DNA of 64,000 nt from Astrobacterium formosum (GTDB lineage Bacteria; Pseudomonadota; Alphaproteobacteria; Rhizobiales; Xanthobacteraceae). Positions 41,345 through 48,533 of this stretch are shown here, in pieces; the stretch's first letter is position 1, and each line of letters begins with the position of its first letter. The position numbers and the translations under genes were made by a program. The DNA is taken from positions 62,001 through 126,000 of the forward strand of contig JAVDCA010000016.1 of the NCBI GenBank assembly GCA_030848545.1. Reading direction: 5' to 3'. Below the pieces are notes generated by a model. It was not told where the DNA came from. It ran no database searches and saw only the letters and a list, made by a program, of their open reading frames with translations.

Positions 41345-43366
41345 TCAACGCATCATGTTCAGGGTGTCCTGAACCATCTGGTTCGAGGTCGAGATCACGC
41401 GTGTATTGGCCGAATAGGCCTGCTGGGTGACAATCAGCTTGGTGAACTCGTCGGCGATGTCGGCGTTCGAGCCCTCGAGCGAGGAGTTGACGATCTTGCC
41501 GGGCGCGCCACCGTAGACCGCCGGGCCGGATTCATCGGTGACCTGGAAGGCGCCGCCGTCGATGCGCTTCAGGTAGTTCGGGCCGTTGAAGTTGGCGAGG
41601 GTGATCTGGGCGAGGTCGATGGTGCGGCCGTTGGAGTATGAGCCGACGACGCGGCCCTTGTCGTTGACCGACACCGACTGCAGCGAGCCGGCGGCGAAAC
41701 CGTTCTGCTTGAGCTCGTTGACCTGGACGTTGCCGTTCGGATCTGAGAACTGGGTGATGCCGCCCGAACCGAACACCATCTGCATGGTACCGAGCGCGAC
41801 GCCGTCGACGGTGACGTTCTCGAGCTGCAGGTTGGTGATCTGGGGTTCCATCTGGCCGTTGGCCGCGAAGGTGAAATTCGTGCCGGCGTTCTTCCATGCC
41901 GCCTGGCTGCCGGTGGCGAGCGAGTTGACCTGGTAGAACAGGTTCCAGGTGTTGGTATGGCCCGCACCCAACGTGTTCGAATCCGTCTTCGCCCAACGCA
42001 ACTGGATGTTCACCGGCGAGCCGGTCTCGTCGTAGCAGGTGATGGCGCCGCCGCCGATGGTCTCGCTGATGAAGGCCGAAAGGTCGTCGGCGACCACGAC
42101 CTGGTTCGACGGCAGGGCCGACGACACCCGCATGCCGAAGTTCTTGCGATCGGCGGTGCCGCTCACCGTGATGGCGTTGGAGCCGCTCGCCGTCAGGGTG
42201 ATGTTGCCGTTGGCGCCGACCGAGCCGCCGCCACCCGCCATGGAGGCCATTGCGGCGTTGAGTTCGGCGAGTGTCGACACCTCGCCGACTCCGGTCCCGA
42301 ACGTGACGGTCGTGGGCGAATTCGGTGGATTGGTACCGAACTGGATGATCAGGGTCTGATCCTCCGCCACGATGTGTTGGGTGAGGAGGTTGGTCGGCTC
42401 GGTCTTGGCCACCGTGAGGCCGAGGTCGGTGAGGAGGTTGACGGAGCTGCCGTTCTGTACGTCGACGGCGGTGTCGGCGGTGGTGGTCGACAGAACGATG
42501 CGGCCGCTCCCGTTGATGGTGGCATGTACGCCCGTGGTGGCGAACTCGGCGTCGATTGCCGCCGCGATGGCGGCGGCGTTCTCGCCACCCGCAAAGCCGG
42601 CGGCGGATGGTATCTCCACGCCGTTGATCTTGATGATGTCGCCGGCGCTCGCCGTGATGCCCGTGGTGTCCGTCGAACCCGTCAGTGTTGCGGGAGCGTC
42701 GGCCAGGATCGCGGCACCAGTGCCCGTGATGGTCGCCGGCTGCGACGGGATCGCCAGCGGGTTGGCGATGAAGTCGGCGGTGTTGAGCAGTTCGGAACCT
42801 GGGATTTTGGTGTCGTGCTTGGGCGTCAGCGGATAGCTCGACAGGTTGGCGCGGTAGTTGATCGCGGTCGAACGCTGTGCCGGTAGGAAGTTGTTCTGGA
42901 ACTTGAGGAGTTGCGGCACGCTGCCGGTCAGGTTGCCGGTGGTCGGATCGACCGGAATGCCTTCGAGGTAATAGCCGGCGCCGTTGACCAGATAGCCGTC
43001 CTTGTTGGGCTGGAAGTCGCCGCGCCGGGTGAACAGGTTGATGCCGTCGAAGATCGGCCGGTTGTCGACGAAGTTCGACGGCTTCTGCACCACGAAGTAG
43101 CCATCGCCGTTGATCGCCATGAAGGTGGAGATCGAGGACGACTGGACGTCGCCCTGCACGTTGTTGGTGGCGCGCGACATCACCGTGACGTTGCCGGCGA
43201 GCTGTTTCTGGCCGCTGGAGTCCGGGATCAGGTCCTTGAAGCTCGTATCGATGCGCTTGTACGCCGTCGTCTGAGCGTTCGCGATATTGCCGGATACGTT
43301 CTCCAGGGCGAAGGCTTGCGCCTTCATGCCCGTCACCGCGGTCGTCAGCGCGCCGAAGATACCCAT
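41345..43366 (-). CDS. flgE: flagellar hook protein FlgE, expanded
   Basis: A 673-residue hook subunit, longer than the ~400-residue E. coli form. The N-terminus MGIFGALTTAVTGMKAQAFA and ALENVSGNIANAQTTAYKR, and the C-terminal DEFTKLIVTQQAYSANTRV, are family hallmarks. Extra surface domains include two flagellin-IN-like stretches, at about 239-315 (IIKINGVEIPS) and 337-411 (FGTGVGEVSTLAELNAAM). The second matches the FlgL module. The ATG at 43366 has GGAG 8 nt upstream. It is the first gene of the hook operon and is preceded by a sigma-54 promoter. Confidence 0.94.
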   Translation of the reverse strand: MGIFGALTTAVTGMKAQAFALENVSGNIANAQTTAYKRIDTSFKDLIPDSSGQKQLAGNVTVMSRATNNVQGDVQSSSISTFMAINGDGYFVVQKPSNFVDNRPIFDGINLFTRRGDFQPNKDGYLVNGAGYYLEGIPVDPTTGNLTGSVPQLLKFQNNFLPAQRSTAINYRANLSSYPLTPKHDTKIPGSELLNTADFIANPLAIPSQPATITGTGAAILADAPATLTGSTDTTGITASAGDIIKINGVEIPSAAGFAGGENAAAIAAAIDAEFATTGVHATINGSGRIVLSTTTADTAVDVQNGSSVNLLTDLGLTVAKTEPTNLLTQHIVAEDQTLIIQFGTNPPNSPTTVTFGTGVGEVSTLAELNAAMASMAGGGGSVGANGNITLTASGSNAITVSGTADRKNFGMRVSSALPSNQVVVADDLSAFISETIGGGAITCYDETGSPVNIQLRWAKTDSNTLGAGHTNTWNLFYQVNSLATGSQAAWKNAGTNFTFAANGQMEPQITNLQLENVTVDGVALGTMQMVFGSGGITQFSDPNGNVQVNELKQNGFAAGSLQSVSVNDKGRVVGSYSNGRTIDLAQITLANFNGPNYLKRIDGGAFQVTDESGPAVYGGAPGKIVNSSLEGSNADIADEFTKLIVTQQAYSANTRVISTSNQMVQDTLNMMR

Positions 43367-43430
43367 GTACTGTTCTCCACTCCGCAAGGATCGGCAAGCC
43401 ATGGGCCGCCGTGATGCCGCAGTGGAAGTC

Positions 43431-43445
43431 GCAAACGCCGTGCCA
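43431..43445 (-). promoter_or_regulatory. sigma-54 (-24/-12) promoter of flgE operon
   Basis: On the minus strand the sequence reads TGGCACG-GCGT-TTGC, a full match to the RpoN consensus TGGCACG-N4-TTGC with correct spacing. The predicted start is near 43419, about 53 nt before the flgE ATG. Hook genes in Caulobacter-type flagellar cascades are sigma-54 dependent. Confidence 0.85.
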
Positions 43446-43509
43446 GTTATTTTTCCTTTGTTTATCAGCTGGTTGCGAGATACAGAGGTATGGGCACGCC
43501 GGTTCTTCC

Positions 43510-43543
43510 CGGCAAAATGTTGCCGCCGCGGCAGAAACTGCCG
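43510..43543. promoter_or_regulatory. two FlbD-like (ftr) enhancer palindromes
   Basis: CGGCAA-AATG-TTGCCG (43510-43525) and CGGCAG-AAA-CTGCCG (43529-43543) are perfect palindromes with 6-bp arms, 3 bp apart. They lie 65-98 bp upstream of the -24 element of the sigma-54 promoter. Form and place fit the ftr enhancers bound by FlbD in Caulobacter. Confidence 0.7.
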
Positions 43544-43651
43544 ACCGCTTTTCGCTTCTCGCGGACACGTCCGTAGGGGCCACCGAGGTCCCGTGTTTTC
43601 ATCGCCGAGGCCGTGCCGTAGTGTCATACGGACGAAGGATCAGGATCAGGC

Positions 43652-44497
43652 ATGCGTTTCGAGGGTACCCGCGCCTATGTGGCGACCGACGACCTCAAGG
43701 TCGCGGTCAACGCCGCCATCACGCTCGAACGACCGCTTTTGGTGAAGGGCGAGCCCGGCACCGGCAAGACGGTCCTCGCCGTCGAGATCGCCAAGGCGAT
43801 CGAGGCGCCGCTGATCGAATGGCACGTCAAGTCGACCACCAAGGCGCTGCAGGGCCTTTACGAATACGACGCCGTCTCGCGCCTGCGCGACAGCCAGCTC
43901 GGCGAGGAGCGCGTCAAGGACATCAGGAACTACATCAGGCGCGGCAAGCTGTGGGAGGCCTTCGTCGCCGACACGCGGCCGGTGCTCCTGATCGACGAGA
44001 TCGACAAGGCCGACATCGAGTTCCCGAACGACCTCCTGCTCGAACTCGACCGCATGGAATTCTACGTCTACGAGACCGGCGAAACCATCAGGGCGCGCCG
44101 CCGCCCGATCGTGATCATCACGTCCAACAACGAGAAGGAGCTCCCGGACGCGTTCCTGCGCCGCTGCTTCTTCCACTATATCCGCTTTCCCGACGCCGAC
44201 ACCATGCGGGCGATCGTCGAGGTGCACTTCCCCGGCATCAAGCAGCGCCTGGTGGCCGAGGCCCTGCGGCTGTTCTACGAGATCCGCGAAGTGCCGGGCA
44301 TGAAGAAGAAGCCGTCGACCTCGGAACTCCTGGATTGGCTCAAGCTCCTGATGGTCGAGGACATCGGCGCCGAGACCTTGCGCGAGCGCGATCCCAAGAA
44401 GCTGATCCCGCCCTTGCACGGCGCGCTCCTCAAGAACGAGCAGGACGTGCACCTGTTCGAGCGGCTCGCCTTCATGGCACGAAGAGACGGTCGCTGA
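43652..44497 (+). CDS. MoxR-family AAA+ ATPase
   Basis: A 281-residue ATPase of the MoxR/CoxD type, which remodels or inserts metals into client enzymes together with a VWA partner. Walker A is GEPGTGKT near residue 34, Walker B is VLLIDEIDKAD, followed by sensor 1 in IITSNNEKELPDAFLRRC. The C-terminus KNEQDVHLFERLAFMARRDGR is encoded in part by the first unit of a 33-bp tandem repeat. The VWA protein that normally lies next to it appears instead at 60156-61331. It is divergent from the flgE operon. Confidence 0.92.
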   Translation: MRFEGTRAYVATDDLKVAVNAAITLERPLLVKGEPGTGKTVLAVEIAKAIEAPLIEWHVKSTTKALQGLYEYDAVSRLRDSQLGEERVKDIRNYIRRGKLWEAFVADTRPVLLIDEIDKADIEFPNDLLLELDRMEFYVYETGETIRARRRPIVIITSNNEKELPDAFLRRCFFHYIRFPDADTMRAIVEVHFPGIKQRLVAEALRLFYEIREVPGMKKKPSTSELLDWLKLLMVEDIGAETLRERDPKKLIPPLHGALLKNEQDVHLFERLAFMARRDGR

Positions 44498-44640
44498 CGC
44501 GACCTGACGGCACGAAGAGACGGCCGCTGACGCGACCTGACGGCACGAAGAGACGGCCGCTGACGCGACCTGACGGCACGAAGAGACGGCCGCTGACGCG
44601 ACCTGATGGCGCGGAACGAGGGGCGCTGAGGCGCCCTCGC
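44476..44640. repeat. 33-bp tandem repeat, 4 copies plus 1 degenerate
   Basis: Units begin at 44476, 44509, 44542 and 44575, each starting GGCACGAAGAGACGG; a decayed fifth starts at 44608. The first unit encodes the last MoxR residues and its TGA stop, and every later unit repeats that stop. The array fills the gap to the convergent lipoprotein gene. It looks like recent slippage or unequal crossing-over, not a CRISPR. Confidence 0.9.
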
Positions 44641-44643
44641 GGC

Positions 44644-45240
44644 TCAGCCACAGGGCGGCAACAGCTCGGCGCCGGACTTGCCCGGAATCGCCTTGAGCAG
44701 ATCGACATCGTGCAGGAGCGGATAGAAGTCGCTGCCCTGTTCGGTACGTAGATAGGTGGTGAGCAGCACGGTGCCGGAAAGCGCCCCGACCCGGCAGGCA
44801 TCGGCGGCGACGGAAAGCGACATCGAGCCGTGCGCGCCCGCCTTCTTGCGGGCGAGCAGGTCGGCCCGAAACGCCGACAGTCGCGGCACATCGGCCGGCG
44901 CCAGCCGGAATCCATGGATGGTGAAGCCGGGGGGCACATCGGCGCGCAACCGCGAGAGCTCACCCGGATCGGCGAGATCGGCCAGTACGAATTCCTGCTT
45001 CTGCGGCACGCCGTCGATGGTCGCCGTGAATACGAGCCGCACGCGGTCCCGCCGCGGCGAAATGCCCTGCGGCAGCTTCACCGCCACCCGCAGCTGGGCC
45101 GGATCGACGGTGGAGAAATCCGTGCGGGCAAGCCGCACCATGGAGGTGACCGGCATCGCGGCGCATCCGGCCAGGATCGCCAGCATCGTTGCCGCAAGCG
45201 CGATCCGGGGAGCGGTCCAGAACATATGTGAGCTCATCAC
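44644..45240 (-). CDS. putative lipoprotein of unknown function
   Basis: A 198-residue protein with a signal sequence ending in the lipobox LAILAGC (cysteine near residue 26), so probably anchored to the outer or inner membrane. The mature part has RVRLVFTATIDGVPQKQEFVLADL and VPPGFTIHGFRLAP, a beta-rich pattern that I cannot assign. It is divergent from the DUF2975 gene across a 69-bp region with a palindromic operator. ATGs at 45240 and 45237 are both possible. Confidence 0.75.
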   Translation of the reverse strand: MMSSHMFWTAPRIALAATMLAILAGCAAMPVTSMVRLARTDFSTVDPAQLRVAVKLPQGISPRRDRVRLVFTATIDGVPQKQEFVLADLADPGELSRLRADVPPGFTIHGFRLAPADVPRLSAFRADLLARKKAGAHGSMSLSVAADACRVGALSGTVLLTTYLRTEQGSDFYPLLHDVDLLKAIPGKSGAELLPPCG

Positions 45241-45262
45241 TCGATCCTGTTGACATTAATTT

Positions 45263-45281
45263 ATTATCGAAATACGATAAT
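45263..45281. promoter_or_regulatory. palindromic operator between lipoprotein and DUF2975 genes
   Basis: ATTATCG-AAATA-CGATAAT has perfect 7-bp arms in a very AT-rich pocket. The HTH protein encoded two genes downstream is the obvious candidate to bind it and control both divergent units. Confidence 0.6.
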
Positions 45282-45309
45282 TTTATATTGCAGGTCAACG
45301 AGGAATGCC

Positions 45310-45864
45310 ATGACCCCATCGGCTACACGCCCCACCTCCGACAAGCTCACGCGGCTGTCGCGTGCCATGGAATGGGTCACCTCGGTCGGAATCGTGCTGA
45401 TCGTCGTCGCGATGATCCTCGGCTTTTTCCTGCCCAGCTGGACCCGCAACGCGCTGCTCTACAAGCTCGGCACGACGGGGGCGAACCTGCCGCTCGATCC
45501 GCCCAATCAATTCTTTGCGGCGGCGATCATGGCGGTTCCGGTCGGCGTGATGGTGTGGGGGCTGTGGCATGTGCGCGCCCTCTTTCGCGACTTCGCCCAG
45601 GGGCGCGCCTTCAGTGAGGGCGCATCGCGCCACCTGCAACAGTTCGGCGTCTCGGTGCTGATACAGGGCGCGCTCGGGCCGTTGACGGCGACGGCTCTCG
45701 TCCTGGTGCTGACGCTCGCCAATCCGCCGGGGCAGCGGCTGCTGGTTCTCGCCATTTCGGGCAACGACTACTTCGCGTTGATCGTCGGCGGTGCCCTCTT
45801 CGCGGTCGCGGTGGTGATGCGCGAGGCCGCCCGTCTCGCCGACGAGAATGCCGGCTTAGTGTGA
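45310..45864 (+). CDS. DUF2975-family membrane protein
   Basis: A 184-residue protein with four predicted membrane segments (about residues 21-45, 70-90, 112-140 and 148-170) and a FAQGRAFSEGASRHLQQFG loop typical of DUF2975. Function is unknown. In many genomes such proteins are encoded directly before a small YozG-like HTH protein, as here, and may sense an envelope state for it. The start at 45310 has GAGGA 5 nt upstream; the longer frame to 45250 runs through the operator. Confidence 0.82.
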   Translation: MTPSATRPTSDKLTRLSRAMEWVTSVGIVLIVVAMILGFFLPSWTRNALLYKLGTTGANLPLDPPNQFFAAAIMAVPVGVMVWGLWHVRALFRDFAQGRAFSEGASRHLQQFGVSVLIQGALGPLTATALVLVLTLANPPGQRLLVLAISGNDYFALIVGGALFAVAVVMREAARLADENAGLV

Positions 45865-45872
45865 GGCGCGCG

Positions 45873-46100
45873 ATGGCGATCGTGGTCAATCTCGATGTCA
45901 TGCTGGCGCGCCGCAAGATGCGCTCCAAGGAGCTCGCGGAGCGCATCGGCATCACCGAGCAGAACGTCTCGCTGCTCAAGTCCGGCAAGGTCAAGGGCAT
46001 CCGCTTCGACACGCTGACGCGCATCTGCGAGACACTCGCCTGCCAGCCGGGCGACATCCTGGAGTATCGGCCGGACGACCAGGAGGATGCGGCGACGTGA
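45873..46100 (+). CDS. small XRE/YozG-like HTH regulator
   Basis: A 75-residue Cro/CI-type DNA-binding protein, with MLARRKMRSKELAERIGIT and the recognition segment EQNVSLLKSGKVKGIRF, and a PGDILEY ending typical of the YozG group. A GAGG 6 nt before the ATG at 45873 supports this start over the GTG at 45861. It follows the DUF2975 gene by 8 bp and probably regulates the pair. Confidence 0.9.
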   Translation: MAIVVNLDVMLARRKMRSKELAERIGITEQNVSLLKSGKVKGIRFDTLTRICETLACQPGDILEYRPDDQEDAAT

Positions 46101-46122
46101 GCCGGATCGGCTCGTCGCAGCC

Positions 46123-46680
46123 TCAGACCGACAGCGCGAACAGGTCGGCGACCGGCAAGTCTAGCCCCGGAGGCGCGAGCGACAGCACGCCTTCGGCGAC
46201 GATGCGGGCCTCTATCGCGTCGCCACTGCCACGCCGATGATGAATGACGATGCGGCGATCCGGATCGACGATCAGATAGTGGTGGATCGAAGGAACGCGG
46301 AAATAACCGACCAGCTTGTCGCGGCAAACATGCGCCGCCGAACTCGGCGACAAGACTTCGACCACCACCGTCGGGGCATCGATCGTAAGCGCATCGTCGT
46401 CCGCCGGCTCGCCGCAATAGATCAGCGCATCGGGCTGGAAGGTCGTGTTCGCGTCGATTCGTACCACGACGCTGTCTGGTAAAGCGTGGCACCGCACGCC
46501 CGCGGCAACGACCGCCCTTTCGAACGCGTTTACGGCACGATGGATGGTCAGGCCGTGAACGACACGTTCCGGGTCCATGGCGACCGGCACGCCATCGATG
46601 AGTTCCCAACGCCCCTCCCGGCCCGTCGCCCATTGGAGGAACTCGTCGACCGCCATGCGCTGCTTCGAGACGAAGCTCAT
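46123..46680 (-). CDS. Uma2 (DUF820) family nuclease-fold protein
   Basis: A 185-residue protein with the PD-(D/E)XK-like pattern of Uma2: RWELIDGVPVAM near residue 25, FQPDALIYCG near 95, and VVEVLSPSSAAHVCRDKLVGY with the E...K pair. Members are frequent in cyanobacteria and alphaproteobacteria and no clear cellular role is known, although a nuclease fold is predicted. It converges on the HTH gene with a 22-bp gap. Confidence 0.85.
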   Translation of the reverse strand: MSFVSKQRMAVDEFLQWATGREGRWELIDGVPVAMDPERVVHGLTIHRAVNAFERAVVAAGVRCHALPDSVVVRIDANTTFQPDALIYCGEPADDDALTIDAPTVVVEVLSPSSAAHVCRDKLVGYFRVPSIHHYLIVDPDRRIVIHHRRGSGDAIEARIVAEGVLSLAPPGLDLPVADLFALSV

Positions 46681-46730
46681 TGTGGCAGCCTGTCACGTCG
46701 AGGGTCTATGGCGAACTCAATCGGTTGGTC

Positions 46731-46763
46731 ATTCCGGGACGCGCGTCCGCACGAGCCCGGAAT
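46731..46763. repeat. palindromic intergenic repeat (copy 2)
   Basis: ATTCCGGG (46731-46738) and CCCGGAAT (46756-46763) repeat the arms and the 17-nt spacing of the element at 31408-31446. It lies between the dipeptidase stop and the Uma2 gene start. Confidence 0.7.
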
Positions 46764-46796
46764 CGGACATTCCCGACCGCGCGGCGGTCTTTCCAG

Positions 46797-47837
46797 TCAC
46801 GTCCGCCAGGTCCGCCGCAGAACGCGCAGCCAGTTCCGGAAGCAGATCTTTTCGATCAGCGGCTCGCCGAAGCCGCGCACGCGCATCGCCGCGACGAGCT
46901 TTTGCAGATTGCCCACATGGCCGATCTCGGCCGGAATATCGGTGCCGTCGAAGTCGGAGCCGAAACCGACCTGGTTCTCGCCGACGCGGTCGAGAATGTG
47001 GGCGAGGTGATCGATGACGAGATCGATCGGCGTATCGACGTCGCGGCGGCCATCGGGGCGAAGGAAGGCGACCGCGAAGTTGACGCCGACCATACCGCCC
47101 GACTCGGCGATGGCGGCGAGTTGCTTGTCGGTCAGGTTGCGCGAATGCGGGCTCAAGGCGTGCGCATTCGAATGGGTGGCGACGATCGGCGCATCGCTCG
47201 TCGCGGCGATGTCCCAGAAGCCGCGTTCGTTCAAGTGCGAGACGTCGATCAGGATGCCGAGGCGGTTGCAGGCCCGCACCAACTCCTTGCCGGCGTCCGT
47301 CAGGCCCGGACCGGTGTCGGGCGAAGACGGGCAGCGAAACGGCACGCCGTGGCCGAACGCATTGGGCCGGCTCCAGACCGGACCGAGCGAGCGCAGGCCG
47401 GCGGCGTAGAGCACGTCGAGAAACTCGAAATCCGTGTCGATCGGTTCCGCGCCTTCCAGATGCAGGACAGCGGCCAAAGCGTCTTTCGCCATCGCGGCGT
47501 CGATTTCGTCGGCCGTGCGGCAGATCGCCAAGCGCCCCTGCGACTGCCGCTCCATGCGCACGAGGAGAGACAGCATGGCGCCGACCGTCTGCTGGGCCTG
47601 TGCGAGCGCGGGCGACGTGGGGATCGACACCTGGCCGTTGCCGGCGATGGCCGCGTCCGGCGCCGAAGCCACGAACATGGCGAACAGGCCGCCGGCCAAT
47701 GCTCCTTGCCGCGCCCGCACCATGTCGAGATGAACGGCGCCTTCCCCGGTCATGAATGCGGACAAGGCGGCGGCGGAGCCGTGCCGGCCGAGACGGGACA
47801 GGACGTCGTTGTGGCCGTCGAATACGGGAATCTGCAT
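46797..47837 (-). CDS. membrane-dipeptidase family (M19) peptidase
   Basis: A 346-residue zinc dipeptidase of the renal-dipeptidase fold. It has the first metal site in VFDGHNDVL, the bridging glutamate in VLHLEGAEPI, histidines in LIDVSHLNERGFWDI and IVATHSNAHAL, and the late GFGSDFDGT motif. No signal peptide is seen, so it is cytosolic and likely splits dipeptides, possibly with a D-residue. It is 3 bp downstream of the B3/B4-domain gene. Confidence 0.92.
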   Translation of the reverse strand: MQIPVFDGHNDVLSRLGRHGSAAALSAFMTGEGAVHLDMVRARQGALAGGLFAMFVASAPDAAIAGNGQVSIPTSPALAQAQQTVGAMLSLLVRMERQSQGRLAICRTADEIDAAMAKDALAAVLHLEGAEPIDTDFEFLDVLYAAGLRSLGPVWSRPNAFGHGVPFRCPSSPDTGPGLTDAGKELVRACNRLGILIDVSHLNERGFWDIAATSDAPIVATHSNAHALSPHSRNLTDKQLAAIAESGGMVGVNFAVAFLRPDGRRDVDTPIDLVIDHLAHILDRVGENQVGFGSDFDGTDIPAEIGHVGNLQKLVAAMRVRGFGEPLIEKICFRNWLRVLRRTWRT

Positions 47838-47840
47838 GGC

Positions 47841-48500
47841 TTAAGTCACGATCTCTCTCTCGATCGCTTCGGCTGCCGCGAAACGCCGCAGCAACGCCTC
47901 CGCGCGATCGATGGTTTGGGATAGCCCGTCGGGGCCGGAAAACGCCGTCACCACCATCATGATGCGTCGCGTCTCGGCGGTGATCATGGCGCGCTGGGAA
48001 TCGCTCGACGGGCTGCCGAACGGACCTTGCGGGTCCGCATAGACCGGAAGCCCTTCGAGATTGAGCTCGTCCTTGCCGATGCCTCGGTAGCTCTCGCCGG
48101 CGCGGCCGATACGCAACGTCACCGGCGAGGCGAAGCGGTCGAGATCGTAGGTGCCGAGCGAATGCCGGCTCTCGATGGAGACGAGATTGTTGATGTCGAC
48201 GAGGGTGTTGACCTTGTAGAGGCCGGAGCCTTTGAGGATCCGCCGCAACAGCGCCTCCTGGGAGCCGCGATAACGGGCCGGATCCTTGCCGCAGGCCCGG
48301 TAGGCCTGGCGCAGGGCCTTGATTTCGGCGAGGCCGGACACGTCGTCGAGGGAAATGGAGTGCCGCACGTCGTCGGTACGCGCCGCGATCTCGGTCCACA
48401 ATTCGCCGTCGTCGGCATTCACGCGCGCCGCGGCGGTCACGATGCCGAGCACGAGCGTCGGGCAGGCGGATTTGATGTCAGGTTCGATCGCGATCTGCAT
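47841..48500 (-). CDS. B3/B4 tRNA-binding domain protein
   Basis: A 219-residue stand-alone B3/B4 domain, the editing module found in phenylalanyl-tRNA synthetase beta chains. The pattern is clear in AYRACGKDPARYRGSQEALLRR, LYKVNTLVDINNLVSIES and YADPQGPFGSPSSDSQRA. Free-standing members may edit mischarged aminoacyl-tRNA or act on small amides. It is in a minus-strand operon with the dipeptidase and the amine-oxidase-like flavoprotein, which suggests amino-acid turnover. Confidence 0.88.
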   Translation of the reverse strand: MQIAIEPDIKSACPTLVLGIVTAAARVNADDGELWTEIAARTDDVRHSISLDDVSGLAEIKALRQAYRACGKDPARYRGSQEALLRRILKGSGLYKVNTLVDINNLVSIESRHSLGTYDLDRFASPVTLRIGRAGESYRGIGKDELNLEGLPVYADPQGPFGSPSSDSQRAMITAETRRIMMVVTAFSGPDGLSQTIDRAEALLRRFAAAEAIEREIVT

Positions 48501-48533
48501 GGGAGCCTTCCAAAGGGGCCTTCCAAGCCGCGT

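Noticed and set aside
41532-43583. 683-codon frame overlapping flgE
   Set aside because: Same strand but different frame from flgE, with arginine-rich translation; flgE has clear N- and C-terminal hallmarks.
44476-44640. Possible CRISPR array
   Set aside because: The 33-bp units are directly adjacent, without spacers, and include moxR codons; no cas gene is near.
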